Below, piece by piece: positions 48,083 to 57,175 of a stretch of DNA of 64,000 bases. Each line of letters begins with the position of its first letter. Positions within the stretch are counted from its first letter, which is position 1. The translations under genes were made by a program, and so were the position numbers. Source of the DNA: an uncultured Marinobacter sp. (GTDB lineage: Bacteria; Pseudomonadota; Gammaproteobacteria; Pseudomonadales; Oleiphilaceae); the NCBI RefSeq assembly GCF_913055835.1, contig NZ_CAJXKQ010000016.1, forward strand, positions 16,311 through 80,310, written 5' to 3'. The notes below the pieces were generated by a model. That model searched no databases. It had not been told where the DNA came from and worked only from the letters and a program-made list of their open reading frames with translations.

Positions 48083-50224
48083 ATGACAACGGATACGGCG
48101 AAGAATCAGATGGCAGGGGATGAGCGGAGTGTGCCGGCGCCGGTGGACGTGCCCCCGGTTGGTGAGGAAATCAACCTGGATGCCAATGAAAACTACTTTA
48201 ACCGGGAATTGAGCCAGCTCCAGTTCAATTACCGGGTTCTCAAGCAGGCACTGGATACGACCCACCCATTGATCAACCGTCTGATTTTCTGCTGCATCTT
48301 CAGCAGCAACATGGACGAGTTCTTCGAGATCCGTGTCGCCGGTCTGCGACAGCAGATGAAGTACGGCCGTGAAACCGTCGGTGCCGATGGCATGATGCCG
48401 GAACAGGCCCTGGCAGAAATCAGCCGTGTGGCCCACGAGTACATTCGCGAGCAGTACGACATCCTCAACAATGTACTGATTCCCGAGATGGAGCAGGAGA
48501 ACATCCATTTTGTCCGTCGCCGGGAGTGGACACCGGAGCAGGCGGAGTGGGTTCGCACTTATTTCGAGGAAGAGATCCTGCCGGTGGTCAGCCCCATCGG
48601 GCTGGATCCCTCGCACCCGTTTCCACGTCTGGTCAACAAAAGCCTGAATTTTATTGTTGAACTGGACGGCAAGGACGCCTTTGGTCGGGAAACCGGTATG
48701 GCGATCGTGCCTGCACCCCGTTCGCTTCCTCGTCTGGTCCGGCTTCCCGATGAGGTCTGTAACGGTGGCGACAACCTGGTGTTCCTGTCGTCCATGATCC
48801 ACGCCCATGCCGATGAACTCTTTCCGGGAATGGAGGTGAAAGGCTGCTATCAGTTCCGGCTGACCCGAAACGCTGACCTTGAGCTGGAGGACGACCTTGA
48901 AGACCTGGCCTCGGCCCTTCGCGGTGAGCTGCTCAGCCGCCGGTTCGGCGATGGCGTGCGACTTGAGGTTGCCGACAACTGCCCAGAGGAGCTGGTTCAG
49001 TTCCTGCTCAAGGAGTTCGGTCTGACCGAGCGGGATCTTTACCAGGTACACGGCCCGGTCAACCTGACCCGCCTCATGGCTGTCGGTGGGCTGGTAGACC
49101 GGCAGGATCTGACCTATTCCGGTTTTTCACCGTCGATTCCCAGGCAGATCCGCAGCAAGGAATCGATGTTCGACGCCATCCGCAAGCGTCCAATCCTGCT
49201 GCTGCATCCCTATGAGAACTTCAGCCCGGTGGTGGATCTGCTGCGTCAGGCCGCCAAGGACCCCCAGGTTCTGGCCATTCGACAAACCCTCTACCGCACC
49301 GGCGCCGATTCAGAAATTGTTGAAGCCCTGGCAGACGCCGCGCGTCGTGGCAAAGAGGTTACCGCTGTTATCGAACTGCGGGCCCGCTTCAGCGAGGCGG
49401 AGAACCTGGAGCTGGCCAGCCGGCTTCAGGAAGCCGGGGTAATCGTGGTGTACGGTGTGGTCGGCTACAAGACCCACGCCAAGATGATCCTGATTGTCCG
49501 TCGCGAAGAGGGGCGCCTGCGTCGTTATGTCCACCTCGGGACCGGCAACTATCACGCGGGTAACGCCCGCCTGTATACCGATTACAGCTTCATGACCTGC
49601 GATGAGTCTATCGGTGACGACGTTAACAAGCTCTTCCAGCAGCTCACTGGCATGGGCAAGGCCCTGAAAATCAAGAAGCTGTTCCACTCGCCCTTCACCC
49701 TCCATTCGCGCCTGCTCAGCCTGATTGAGCGCGAAGCTGGCTATGGCGAGAAAGGCCGGATTATCTTCAAGTTCAATGCGCTCACCGAGATCCAGCTGAT
49801 CAAGGCGCTTTACCGCGCTTCCCAGGCGGGTGTGAAAATCGATCTGATTATCCGCGGTATCTGCTGTCTGCGCCCAGAGGTGCCAGGCCTTTCCGAGAAT
49901 ATTCGGGTAAGGTCCATCATCGGACGTTTCCTTGAGCATACCCGGGTGTACTACTTCGGCAACAACGGCCGCCCGGATGTCTATTGTTCCAGCGCCGACG
50001 GCATGGAGCGGAATCTGCTCAGTCGCGTGGAAACCGCCTTCCCCCTCGATGACCCCGAGCTGGTCGCCAGAGTCAGGGAAGATCTGGATACCTACCTGGC
50101 GGACAACTGCCAGTCCTGGGTGCTGCAACCGGATGGCAGCTATATCCAGAACCAGCCCGGCGACGATGAAGAGCGCCTGGCCTCCCAACTGGTACTGCTG
50201 GAACGGCTGACCGGAAAGACCTGA
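48083..50224 (+). CDS. ppk: Polyphosphate kinase 1
   Basis: 713 aa. Reversible polymerisation of ATP gamma-phosphate into polyphosphate. The two active-site histidines of the PPK1/phospholipase-D-like core are H465 (KTHAKM) and H484 (VHLGTGNYH), 19 residues apart as in E. coli (435 and 454). YFNRELSQLQFNYRVL is the N-terminal signature. No Pho box was seen upstream. It is probably co-transcribed with hemB and followed after 22 nt by a DUF945 gene. Confidence 0.94.
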   Translation: MTTDTAKNQMAGDERSVPAPVDVPPVGEEINLDANENYFNRELSQLQFNYRVLKQALDTTHPLINRLIFCCIFSSNMDEFFEIRVAGLRQQMKYGRETVGADGMMPEQALAEISRVAHEYIREQYDILNNVLIPEMEQENIHFVRRREWTPEQAEWVRTYFEEEILPVVSPIGLDPSHPFPRLVNKSLNFIVELDGKDAFGRETGMAIVPAPRSLPRLVRLPDEVCNGGDNLVFLSSMIHAHADELFPGMEVKGCYQFRLTRNADLELEDDLEDLASALRGELLSRRFGDGVRLEVADNCPEELVQFLLKEFGLTERDLYQVHGPVNLTRLMAVGGLVDRQDLTYSGFSPSIPRQIRSKESMFDAIRKRPILLLHPYENFSPVVDLLRQAAKDPQVLAIRQTLYRTGADSEIVEALADAARRGKEVTAVIELRARFSEAENLELASRLQEAGVIVVYGVVGYKTHAKMILIVRREEGRLRRYVHLGTGNYHAGNARLYTDYSFMTCDESIGDDVNKLFQQLTGMGKALKIKKLFHSPFTLHSRLLSLIEREAGYGEKGRIIFKFNALTEIQLIKALYRASQAGVKIDLIIRGICCLRPEVPGLSENIRVRSIIGRFLEHTRVYYFGNNGRPDVYCSSADGMERNLLSRVETAFPLDDPELVARVREDLDTYLADNCQSWVLQPDGSYIQNQPGDDEERLASQLVLLERLTGKT

Positions 50225-50246
50225 TTTACCGAACTGGAGAACGCGT

Positions 50247-51536
50247 TTGAACGCCAAATGGATGATCGCTGGTGCTGGTGTACTGGCTGTGGCTGGTGGC
50301 CTGCCCTGGGTCGTGGGGTACGTGACTGAACAGCAGTGGCAGAAGGCAACGGCGGAGGTGAACAGTGCCCAACCGTTCCTTCGCATGGAAACCGATAACT
50401 ACGATCGAGGTATTCTCGGGGCCCGGTTCACAGGTTCGGTTAACCTGAGGAATCCGGAAACCGGAGAATCCCGGCAGTTTGCCTATCGTGCCGATGTCAC
50501 TCATGGGGTAACCGGGAGTCTGGTGGATTTCGAACCCGAGGGAGGCTGGGCATCAGGGGGCACGGACTGGTTTTCTGGCGAAGAGCCAAGGCTGACCCTG
50601 GAAACCCGACTCTGGGGTACCGCAGTGATTGAGCTCGAAGCGCCCCAGATGACCGTAACTGACGCGGATACCGGGGAGACACTGGCCTCGAGCGGCGGTC
50701 TGGCAAGAGTCGAGATCAGTGACTCGGGCTCGCAGGCGGATGCCTTGATGGTCTGGCCGGCCCTGACTCTGGCGGGCCAGGATTTGGATATTCGGGTCAG
50801 TGACTTCCGCCTGGAGCAGACAATGACTCATCTATCGGGCGAGGTCTGGACTGGCTCTGGCGAAGTAGTGGTGGACTCGATTGCGGTGACTCCCACTGCA
50901 CAAACGCCCGTTACGCTCGAGGATATTTCGATTCGCAGCAGCAGTGAGCCGCTCAATGATGGCGAGCGCCTGGACTCGCGGATGGCTTTCGAGGTTGCCA
51001 GAGTTGCAACGGCCGATGAGGCGTATGGCCCCCAGCGGCTGGTGTTCGAACTGTCCGGGCTGGATGTGTCGGCCTGGAGCGGGCTGACGGAAAGCCTGTC
51101 ATCACTGCAGGCTCTTGCCCTCAGCGAGGCCGCCGGTGGTCCTCAGCAGTTCGAACAGCAGATGGCTGCCATGCAGCAGGTAAACACGGCCCTGCGTGAC
51201 CTCGCCGCTGCCGGCTTCTCCGTTGGTTTTCCGGAGCTGACCATAACCACGCCGGAAGGTGTGGTGGAGGGCAGCGCCAGTATTTCCCATCCGGATCTGA
51301 CAGCAGATAAGAAGGGCGAGATGCTGATGGTAATGCAGAAGCTGACCGGGGAGATGGATCTCAGTCTCCCGCTGGCACTCGCCGAGGAGTACCCTGAATT
51401 CCAGATGCAGCTGGCGCCCTTGATCAAACAGGGATTGCTGGTTCAGCAAGGCGACCGTTTGGTGCTTGATGCCAGTATGAAAGATCTCATGCTCGACGTG
51501 AACGGGGTGGAGATCCCTTTGCCGCCGTTGCTCTGA
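50247..51536 (+). CDS. YdgA-like DUF945 protein
   Basis: 429 aa, TTG start with GGAG 7 nt upstream. An N-terminal membrane anchor or signal (WMIAGAGVLAVAGGLPWVVGYVTEQQW) is followed by a large periplasmic domain with the NYDRGILGARFTG segment typical of DUF945/YdgA proteins. The function of this family is poorly defined. It follows ppk on the same strand; a bidirectional terminator separates it from the convergent coaD. Confidence 0.8.
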   Translation: MNAKWMIAGAGVLAVAGGLPWVVGYVTEQQWQKATAEVNSAQPFLRMETDNYDRGILGARFTGSVNLRNPETGESRQFAYRADVTHGVTGSLVDFEPEGGWASGGTDWFSGEEPRLTLETRLWGTAVIELEAPQMTVTDADTGETLASSGGLARVEISDSGSQADALMVWPALTLAGQDLDIRVSDFRLEQTMTHLSGEVWTGSGEVVVDSIAVTPTAQTPVTLEDISIRSSSEPLNDGERLDSRMAFEVARVATADEAYGPQRLVFELSGLDVSAWSGLTESLSSLQALALSEAAGGPQQFEQQMAAMQQVNTALRDLAAAGFSVGFPELTITTPEGVVEGSASISHPDLTADKKGEMLMVMQKLTGEMDLSLPLALAEEYPEFQMQLAPLIKQGLLVQQGDRLVLDASMKDLMLDVNGVEIPLPPLL

Positions 51537-51554
51537 GGTCTGGTTTCCTGCCGT

Positions 51555-51582
51555 AAAAAAGCCCGTTGATCGGGGCTTTTTC
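51555..51582. terminator. Bidirectional terminator between ydgA-like gene and coaD
   Basis: AAAAAAGCCC…GGGGCTTTTT: an A/T-flanked stem (AAAAAGCCC with GGGCTTTTT) that supplies a T-tract on both strands, between the convergent DUF945 gene and coaD. Confidence 0.85.
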
Positions 51583-51594
51583 GTGGCGCGAGTT

Positions 51595-52161
<567 letters not shown>

Positions 52162-52173
52162 TTATGCGGTGGT

Positions 52174-52279
52174 GCCAGCTGGAAGGGCTGATCCGGGAAA
52201 CGCTACGAGCACATCCATGTGCGCTTGAGCGAAGCCATCCCTGGCTTCTCACATTCCCGGATCAGCCCTTCCAGCCGGC
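52174..52279. repeat. Variable-arm/conserved-core repeat, copy 3
   Basis: Arms of 26 nt (52174-52199 with 52254-52279, 25/26 complementary) enclose a 54-nt core related to copies 1 and 2. Both internal hairpins are strongest here: GCACAT-CC-ATGTGC and GAAGCCA-TCCC-TGGCTTC, both perfect. It lies downstream of the GMC gene (minus strand, stop at 52329) and upstream of coaD (minus, start 52071). Confidence 0.85.
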
Positions 52280-52328
52280 CCTGCTATCCCTGTGCGGGTC
52301 TCCCCGACGGGCACTGTTAGCCCACTGA

Positions 52329-53918
52329 TCAAGACAGTCTTTGTGCAAGTCTGGTGCTGTTTCTGGCCGCCAAAGCATAAACCGACAGCTGCGGATTCGC
52401 CCCAATGCTGGTTGGGAAGATCGAGGCATCGTGGACGCTGAGGTTGCTGACTTGGTGGTGTTCGCCAAAGCCGTTGACAACCGAGGTTGCCGGGTCTGCG
52501 CCCATGGCGCAGCCGCCCATTTGGTGGGCGGTGAACAGGCGGACGCGGTGGGGGGCCATGGGGAGTTGGTCGATGGCGGCTTTGGCGTCGGTCCAGTTGG
52601 TGTACCAGTCGGAATCCAGGTGCATGAGGCGGACTCTCTCGGCGCCGGCGGCGAACTGGATTTCGGCCATGGTGTGGAAGGCCTTGCGAAGGCCGTCCCA
52701 GAGGTAGTCGGTAACCGGGTAATCCAGTACCGGGCTGCCGTCGTCGCGGAGCGAGACGGTACCGCCGGGACTTTCGGGGTGGAAGCCGTCCCGAAGCAGA
52801 GCGATGACGGACTGCATGTGGGGCAGGCCAGCCATGTTGTTGATCTGGGTTTCGCCGTGGCCCGGGATGACGCCGCTGGACATGCCTGGGTGTAGTGGCG
52901 GCACTTCGAGTTTGTAGCCAACCGGGCCGTCGACGCCGTTGCTGAAGTTGAATTCGTCCGAGTAGATGGACTGTGGCGCGCCGTAGAACGGATCGACGCG
53001 CTGAGGCATCTGGGCGACTGTGGCGTTCACCGGGTGGATGAAGGAGCGTTTGCCGATTCGCTGGTGCGGGTCCGGGATGTCGGAGCGGAGCAGCAGGCCG
53101 GGGCTGCCGATGGCGCTGGCGGCGACCACGAAGTTTCTGGCTTTGAGATTGACCTTGATGCCGGTCGGGGTGATGCCGTCATCGGCGAACGCAGACGCTT
53201 CCAGGTGGTCGATCTGGTCCTGTTTCATGACCAGGCGGTCGGCGCGCAGGCTGTGGAACAGGCGGGCGTTGTTGTCGAGTGCACCGGGGATGGTGGTCAT
53301 GAGGGCGCCCTGCTTGGCGTTGGTCGGGCAGCCGACGCCACAATAACCGAGGTTCCAGCAGCCTTTCACGTTGCGGGGGATGATCTGCCAGCTGTAGCCC
53401 AGTTTCTCGCAGCCCTGGCGCAAGATGTCGTTGTTGACGTTTGGGTCCACCTGCCAGGGGGACATGGAATGTCGTTCTTCCCGACCGTCGAACCAGGGCG
53501 CCATGGCGTCTGGCCGGAGGTCTTCCAGTCCGAACTGATCGGCCCAGTAATTCAGTGTGGGCTCCGGTGTGCGGAAGCTACTGGTCCAGTTCACCGTGGT
53601 GGAACCGCCCACGCAGCGGCCCTGCAAGATGGCGATCGCCCCGTCCCGGGTTACCCGGCTCATGCCTTCCTGGTAGAGGTTGGCATAGGAGGTCTGCTCG
53701 TCCATTTTGAAGTCTTTCTGGTAATACAACCGGCCCTCTTCAACAAGGATTACGGACAATCCGCTGCTGGCCAGAATCTCGGCGGTGGTGCCGCCACCGG
53801 CGCCGGTTCCGATAACAACAACGTCGGCTTCCGTGGTCAGGCTTTCCGTCAGTTGGGCACCATCGGTGACTTTCCAGCCTGATTCCAGGCCCCGTGCAAT
53901 ACGATCGGTCAATGACAT
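52329..53918 (-). CDS. GMC-family alcohol dehydrogenase/oxidase
   Basis: 529 aa flavoprotein. FAD motif VVVIGTGAGGGTTAEILA (34-51). ILQGRCVGGSTTVNWTSSFRTP is the GMC signature region, and the C-terminal HQMGGCAMGADP…HDASIFPTSIGANPQLSVYALA contains the active-site histidine. The double-Cys NLGYCGVGCPTNAKQGAL is typical of AlkJ/long-chain alcohol GMC enzymes. Neighbours (Tat-exported small subunit and aldehyde dehydrogenase) indicate alcohol to aldehyde to acid oxidation. Start at 53918 has GGAG 7 nt upstream; the frame is open to 53945. Confidence 0.88.
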   Translation of the reverse strand: MSLTDRIARGLESGWKVTDGAQLTESLTTEADVVVIGTGAGGGTTAEILASSGLSVILVEEGRLYYQKDFKMDEQTSYANLYQEGMSRVTRDGAIAILQGRCVGGSTTVNWTSSFRTPEPTLNYWADQFGLEDLRPDAMAPWFDGREERHSMSPWQVDPNVNNDILRQGCEKLGYSWQIIPRNVKGCWNLGYCGVGCPTNAKQGALMTTIPGALDNNARLFHSLRADRLVMKQDQIDHLEASAFADDGITPTGIKVNLKARNFVVAASAIGSPGLLLRSDIPDPHQRIGKRSFIHPVNATVAQMPQRVDPFYGAPQSIYSDEFNFSNGVDGPVGYKLEVPPLHPGMSSGVIPGHGETQINNMAGLPHMQSVIALLRDGFHPESPGGTVSLRDDGSPVLDYPVTDYLWDGLRKAFHTMAEIQFAAGAERVRLMHLDSDWYTNWTDAKAAIDQLPMAPHRVRLFTAHQMGGCAMGADPATSVVNGFGEHHQVSNLSVHDASIFPTSIGANPQLSVYALAARNSTRLAQRLS

Positions 53919-53945
53919 GTTTGGCTCCGTCAGATCAGCTGGCAA

Positions 53946-54584
53946 TCAGGCATTCTGGAATTGTGGTAAGGCGTCCACCGCGTATTGCGGCGGTCCGGGG
54001 TAGCCGGACAGGTGCCAGAAATCCCGATAGCCGTAAAACGCCACGTTGCTGATCTTGGTCAGGGCAATGTAGCCATTGTTGAACAGCCCGATACGGCTGG
54101 TGCGCCAGCGCTCCAGAAACGCATCCGCTTCCTCAGTGGTCACATTTGGCCAACTGGACCAGACCCTGGCAACGGTCACGCGGGTGAGCCCGAAGTTCAG
54201 CAGATCAAACAACCGCCGCAGTTCTTTCTGGTTGGCCGGTCCGAACTTGTGGATGCCGGCATCAATGCGCTCGATTGTTCCGGCAATGGCGATGTTTCTG
54301 GCCTGGGGCTGCTCTGGCAAACCCGGGCCAATCATGGCGGGCAGCAGGGCCTCGAACAGCGCAATGTCATCCTCGGTCAAAAAACGGAACTGATAGCTGG
54401 CATCCATCCGGGTACCAACGGCACTGAGACGGCCTGCTGGCTGCGTCGCGCAACCGCTCAGCCCGGCGGTGACACTGACGGTACCCAGAAACAGGGCGCC
54501 GCCCAGTCCGGTTTTGAGAAAGCTTCGGCGGTTGAGATCGGAAAATTGAGGGTGTCCTGACGGATCAGGGGTCTGTTTCTGCAT
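53946..54584 (-). CDS. Tat-exported small subunit partner of the GMC enzyme
   Basis: 212 aa. A Tat signal (NRRSFLKTGLGGALFLG) is followed by SGC near residue 46, which may be a lipidation cysteine. The mature part is helical (FLTEDDIALFEALLPAMIG) and resembles gluconate 2-dehydrogenase subunit 3 family proteins, which pair with GMC flavoproteins. It ends 27 nt before the GMC start. It probably carries the flavoprotein across the membrane by co-export, since the GMC protein has no signal of its own; this is inference. Family start MQKQTPD at 54584. Confidence 0.75.
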   Translation of the reverse strand: MQKQTPDPSGHPQFSDLNRRSFLKTGLGGALFLGTVSVTAGLSGCATQPAGRLSAVGTRMDASYQFRFLTEDDIALFEALLPAMIGPGLPEQPQARNIAIAGTIERIDAGIHKFGPANQKELRRLFDLLNFGLTRVTVARVWSSWPNVTTEEADAFLERWRTSRIGLFNNGYIALTKISNVAFYGYRDFWHLSGYPGPPQYAVDALPQFQNA

Positions 54585-54674
54585 GGGGGTGTTCTCGCTA
54601 TTGTTTTTGGATAGCGGGGAAAATGCTGAATCGTCGAGGGCTACCGGCCCTCGACAGACTCCCATAAATGGGCC

Positions 54675-56120
54675 TTAGCGGATAAAGAACTTGTAAACCA
54701 TCTTGTGCGCGGTCGTCCCATGGGGCGCATAGACAAACTTGCCGCTGTTGAATTTCTGCTTGGTGAAAATGGCCCGGTGATGGGAGAAGGTCAGGAACCC
54801 TTCGCGACCGTGGTAGTGCCCCATGCCGGAATCGCCGATGCCACCAAAGGGCAGATCGTCCTGGGCCACATGCATCAGCGAATCGTTGATGCACATGCCG
54901 CCGGAGTGGGTGTTATCCACCACATGTTGCTGCTGGGTCTTGTCGTATCCGAAGAAGTACAGGGCCAGGGGGCGCGGGCGATCATTGATGTAATGGATTG
55001 CTTCGTCCAGGCTGCCATAGCTGACGATGGGCAGGATCGGACCGAAGATCTCATCCTGCATCACCTTCATGTCCGGTGTGGTTTTCAGAACCAGCGTCAG
55101 CGGAATCTTGCGGGTGCCATCCTTGAGATTCTCCCGGGCCGGGTTGATTTCCACCAGCTCGGCTCCCTTCTCCCGGGCATCCTCAAGGTAGCTTTGCAGA
55201 CGATCATACTGACGCTCATTGATGATGGCGGTGAAGTCGTCGTTGTCCCGCAGGCTCGGATACATCTCGGAAAAGCGGGCACGGAACTCGTCAACAAACG
55301 ACTGCACCCGGTCGGCGGGACACAGCACGTAGTCAGGTGCCACGCAGGTCTGACCCGCGTTGAATGCCTTGCCGAAGGCAATCCGCTGGGCGGCATCTTC
55401 CATTGGCACATCCGGAGAAACCACGGCCGGAGATTTGCCACCCAGTTCCAGGGTGACCGGCGTCAGGTTCTCTGCTGCCGCCTTCATCACCAGCTTGCCC
55501 ACGGACGTGGAGCCGGTGAACAGAAGATGATCAAACGGACGTGATGAAAAGTCCGCAGCCACGTTGGCCTCGCCGTTGATTATCGAGACCAGGTCTTCCG
55601 GGAAGCTGGCTTCGATCAGTTCCTTGAACAGCGCCGATGTGTGCGGTGTGTATTCCGACATCTTGATCATGGTGCGGTTCCCCGCAGCCAGTGACGCAAC
55701 CAGGGGGCCCACTGCGAGGTAGAGAGGGTAGTTCCAGGGCACGATCACACCGACCACACCCTTGGGCTGGTAGTGGACCTTGTTGCTGGCGGGCTGGAAC
55801 AGCACGGAAACGTGGCGTTTTGATGGCTTCATCCAGCCGCTGAGGTTTTTCAGGGTGTAGTTGATGCCCTGAATCGATGGCATTACCTCGGCAATCAGGG
55901 ATTCGTCCTTCGAGCGGCAGCTGAAATCCCGGTCTATGGCATCCAGAAGCCGATCCTGGTTGCCAAGCAATACCCGCTTGAGGCGTTTAAGGTTTTCCTG
56001 CCGCTCGGCGAGGGAAGGCATGGGATTATTGCGAAATGCCTTTTTCTGGTCCTCAAACACCCGGTGAGTGTGCTGGATCTGCTTCTTGCTCTCGGTGAGC
56101 TGGACGACAGTGGCTCCCAT
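54675..56120 (-). CDS. calB: Aldehyde dehydrogenase, coniferyl-aldehyde type
   Basis: 481 aa, NAD(P)-dependent. GVVGVIVPWNYPLYLAVGPL, catalytic E in VTLELGGKSP and catalytic Cys in FNAGQTCVAPDYVL are all in place. The C-terminal extension KFVYAPHGTTAHKMVYKFFIR is typical of membrane-associated long-chain aldehyde dehydrogenases. It probably oxidises the aldehyde made by the GMC enzyme encoded downstream. Strong RBS AGAGGAG. It is divergent from the TetR gene at 56313 across a shared operator. Confidence 0.85.
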   Translation of the reverse strand: MGATVVQLTESKKQIQHTHRVFEDQKKAFRNNPMPSLAERQENLKRLKRVLLGNQDRLLDAIDRDFSCRSKDESLIAEVMPSIQGINYTLKNLSGWMKPSKRHVSVLFQPASNKVHYQPKGVVGVIVPWNYPLYLAVGPLVASLAAGNRTMIKMSEYTPHTSALFKELIEASFPEDLVSIINGEANVAADFSSRPFDHLLFTGSTSVGKLVMKAAAENLTPVTLELGGKSPAVVSPDVPMEDAAQRIAFGKAFNAGQTCVAPDYVLCPADRVQSFVDEFRARFSEMYPSLRDNDDFTAIINERQYDRLQSYLEDAREKGAELVEINPARENLKDGTRKIPLTLVLKTTPDMKVMQDEIFGPILPIVSYGSLDEAIHYINDRPRPLALYFFGYDKTQQQHVVDNTHSGGMCINDSLMHVAQDDLPFGGIGDSGMGHYHGREGFLTFSHHRAIFTKQKFNSGKFVYAPHGTTAHKMVYKFFIR

Positions 56121-56225
56121 GATGCTTTCTCCTCTTTGGCCCCGCTCTGAGTCGGTCGGCGGCCTGTTGTTTGCGTGATTGAACGGCTGGCGAAAAAGTG
56201 TTCAATTTGCGTCTGGGGGTATTAT

Positions 56226-56241
56226 TAGAGTATATACTCTA
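56226..56241. promoter_or_regulatory. Perfect 16-bp operator palindrome between calB and TetR gene
   Basis: TAGAGTATATACTCTA is a perfect 16-bp palindrome in the 192-nt divergent spacer, 105 nt from the ALDH start and 71 nt from the TetR start. The surrounding sequence is AT-rich. It is the natural candidate operator for the TetR protein encoded at 56313. Confidence 0.75.
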
Positions 56242-56312
56242 GTGAGTCAAGCGGAGGCGGGTGGCGAATCAGGCCATCTGTGAGCTGAACAACAACAAAC
56301 GCCGACGGGTCT

Positions 56313-56993
56313 ATGAAGACAAGAGACAAGATACTGCTCTCCAGCCTGGAGCTGTTTAACGAACGGGGCGAGCGTAACGTCACCACCAACCACATAGCAG
56401 CAAACCTGGCGATTTCGCCGGGCAACCTCTATTACCACTTCCGCAACAAGTCCGACATCATTTACGAGATCTTCCTGGAATACGAAAAGCTGGTGGATTT
56501 TTATCTCGATATTCCGGAAGACCGGGCCATGACCCTGGACGACATGACCTTTTATCTGGAATCGGTCTTTGACGGTCTCTGGAGTTACCGGTTCTTTCAC
56601 CGGGATCTGGAGTATCTTCTGGACAGCGATCAGCGACTTCGGCAGGACTATCGCGACTTTACCAACCGGTGTCTGGCATCAATCAGTCGTATCTTCGAGA
56701 AGCTGGCGGAAGCGGGCATCATTGAACCCCAGGAAGAAGACCTGAGGTCCGCCATGTCGCTGAATGTCTGGCTGGTAATTACCAACTGGATGGCGTTCCT
56801 GAAAACGGCCCATGCAGCCGAGGAATCTGCCTGCCTTACTCTCACTGAGCTGAAGCAGGGCATCTACCAGGTCCTGACCCTCGAGATCCCCTATCTGACT
56901 CCGGCCTACCGTGAACGCGTGATGGCCCTGAGAGAAAAATATCGCCCGGCACTGCCTGGCAATGACAGTTCGGGCGCGGGAGCGTATACGTGA
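56313..56993 (+). CDS. TetR-family regulator of the alcohol/aldehyde oxidation cluster
   Basis: 226 aa. HTH segment NVTTNHIAANLAISPGNLYYHFRNKSDIIYEIF, then a C-terminal domain (FYLESVFDGLWSYRFFHRDLEYLL) of the TetR type often seen near fatty-acid and alcohol genes. It is divergent from the ALDH-GMC cluster, with the palindrome at 56226-56241 in between. A ligand such as a fatty aldehyde or acid is inferred only from neighbours. Confidence 0.88.
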   Translation: MKTRDKILLSSLELFNERGERNVTTNHIAANLAISPGNLYYHFRNKSDIIYEIFLEYEKLVDFYLDIPEDRAMTLDDMTFYLESVFDGLWSYRFFHRDLEYLLDSDQRLRQDYRDFTNRCLASISRIFEKLAEAGIIEPQEEDLRSAMSLNVWLVITNWMAFLKTAHAAEESACLTLTELKQGIYQVLTLEIPYLTPAYRERVMALREKYRPALPGNDSSGAGAYT

Positions 56994-57027
56994 AACCCGA
57001 AGATCTGGTCAAAAAATGATCTGATCA

Positions 57028-57055
57028 GGAACTTTCGTCGAACATACTGATCAGA
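57028..57055 (+). promoter_or_regulatory. Sigma-E (AlgU-type) promoter of a small RNA
   Basis: GGAACTT (57028-57034), 16-nt spacer, TCAGA (57051-57055). This closely fits the sigma-E/AlgU consensus (GGAACTT, 15-16 nt, TCTGA/TCAAA). Transcription would start near 57060-57063 and there is no ORF behind it, only a structured RNA with a terminator. Confidence 0.78.
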
Positions 57056-57060
57056 AAGGG

Positions 57061-57172
57061 TGACGTTGGGAATTCGGACATTCCTTGCGTCTCCTGAGTG
57101 CGATCTCAGGTTTTAGCACGTCGCAAACCCTGACGTTTCACCGGTCTGTCACCTGGCAGGCCGGTTTTTTTA
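57061..57172 (+). ncRNA. Candidate ErsA-like small RNA next to engB
   Basis: A predicted transcript of about 110 nt from the sigma-E promoter to an intrinsic terminator. Three hairpins: GGAAT/ATTCC (57069-57084), CCTGAG/CTCAGG (57093-57110), and terminator ACCGGTCTG/CAGGCCGGT (57140-57165) with seven T. An outer pairing TTGCG (57085-57089) with CGCAA (57122-57126) is possible. Spot 42 (E. coli) and ErsA (Pseudomonas, AlgU-dependent) are encoded at the same locus, between polA and engB. polA is not here, but engB is the next gene. No coding potential is evident. Confidence 0.68.
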
Positions 57173-57175
57173 TGC

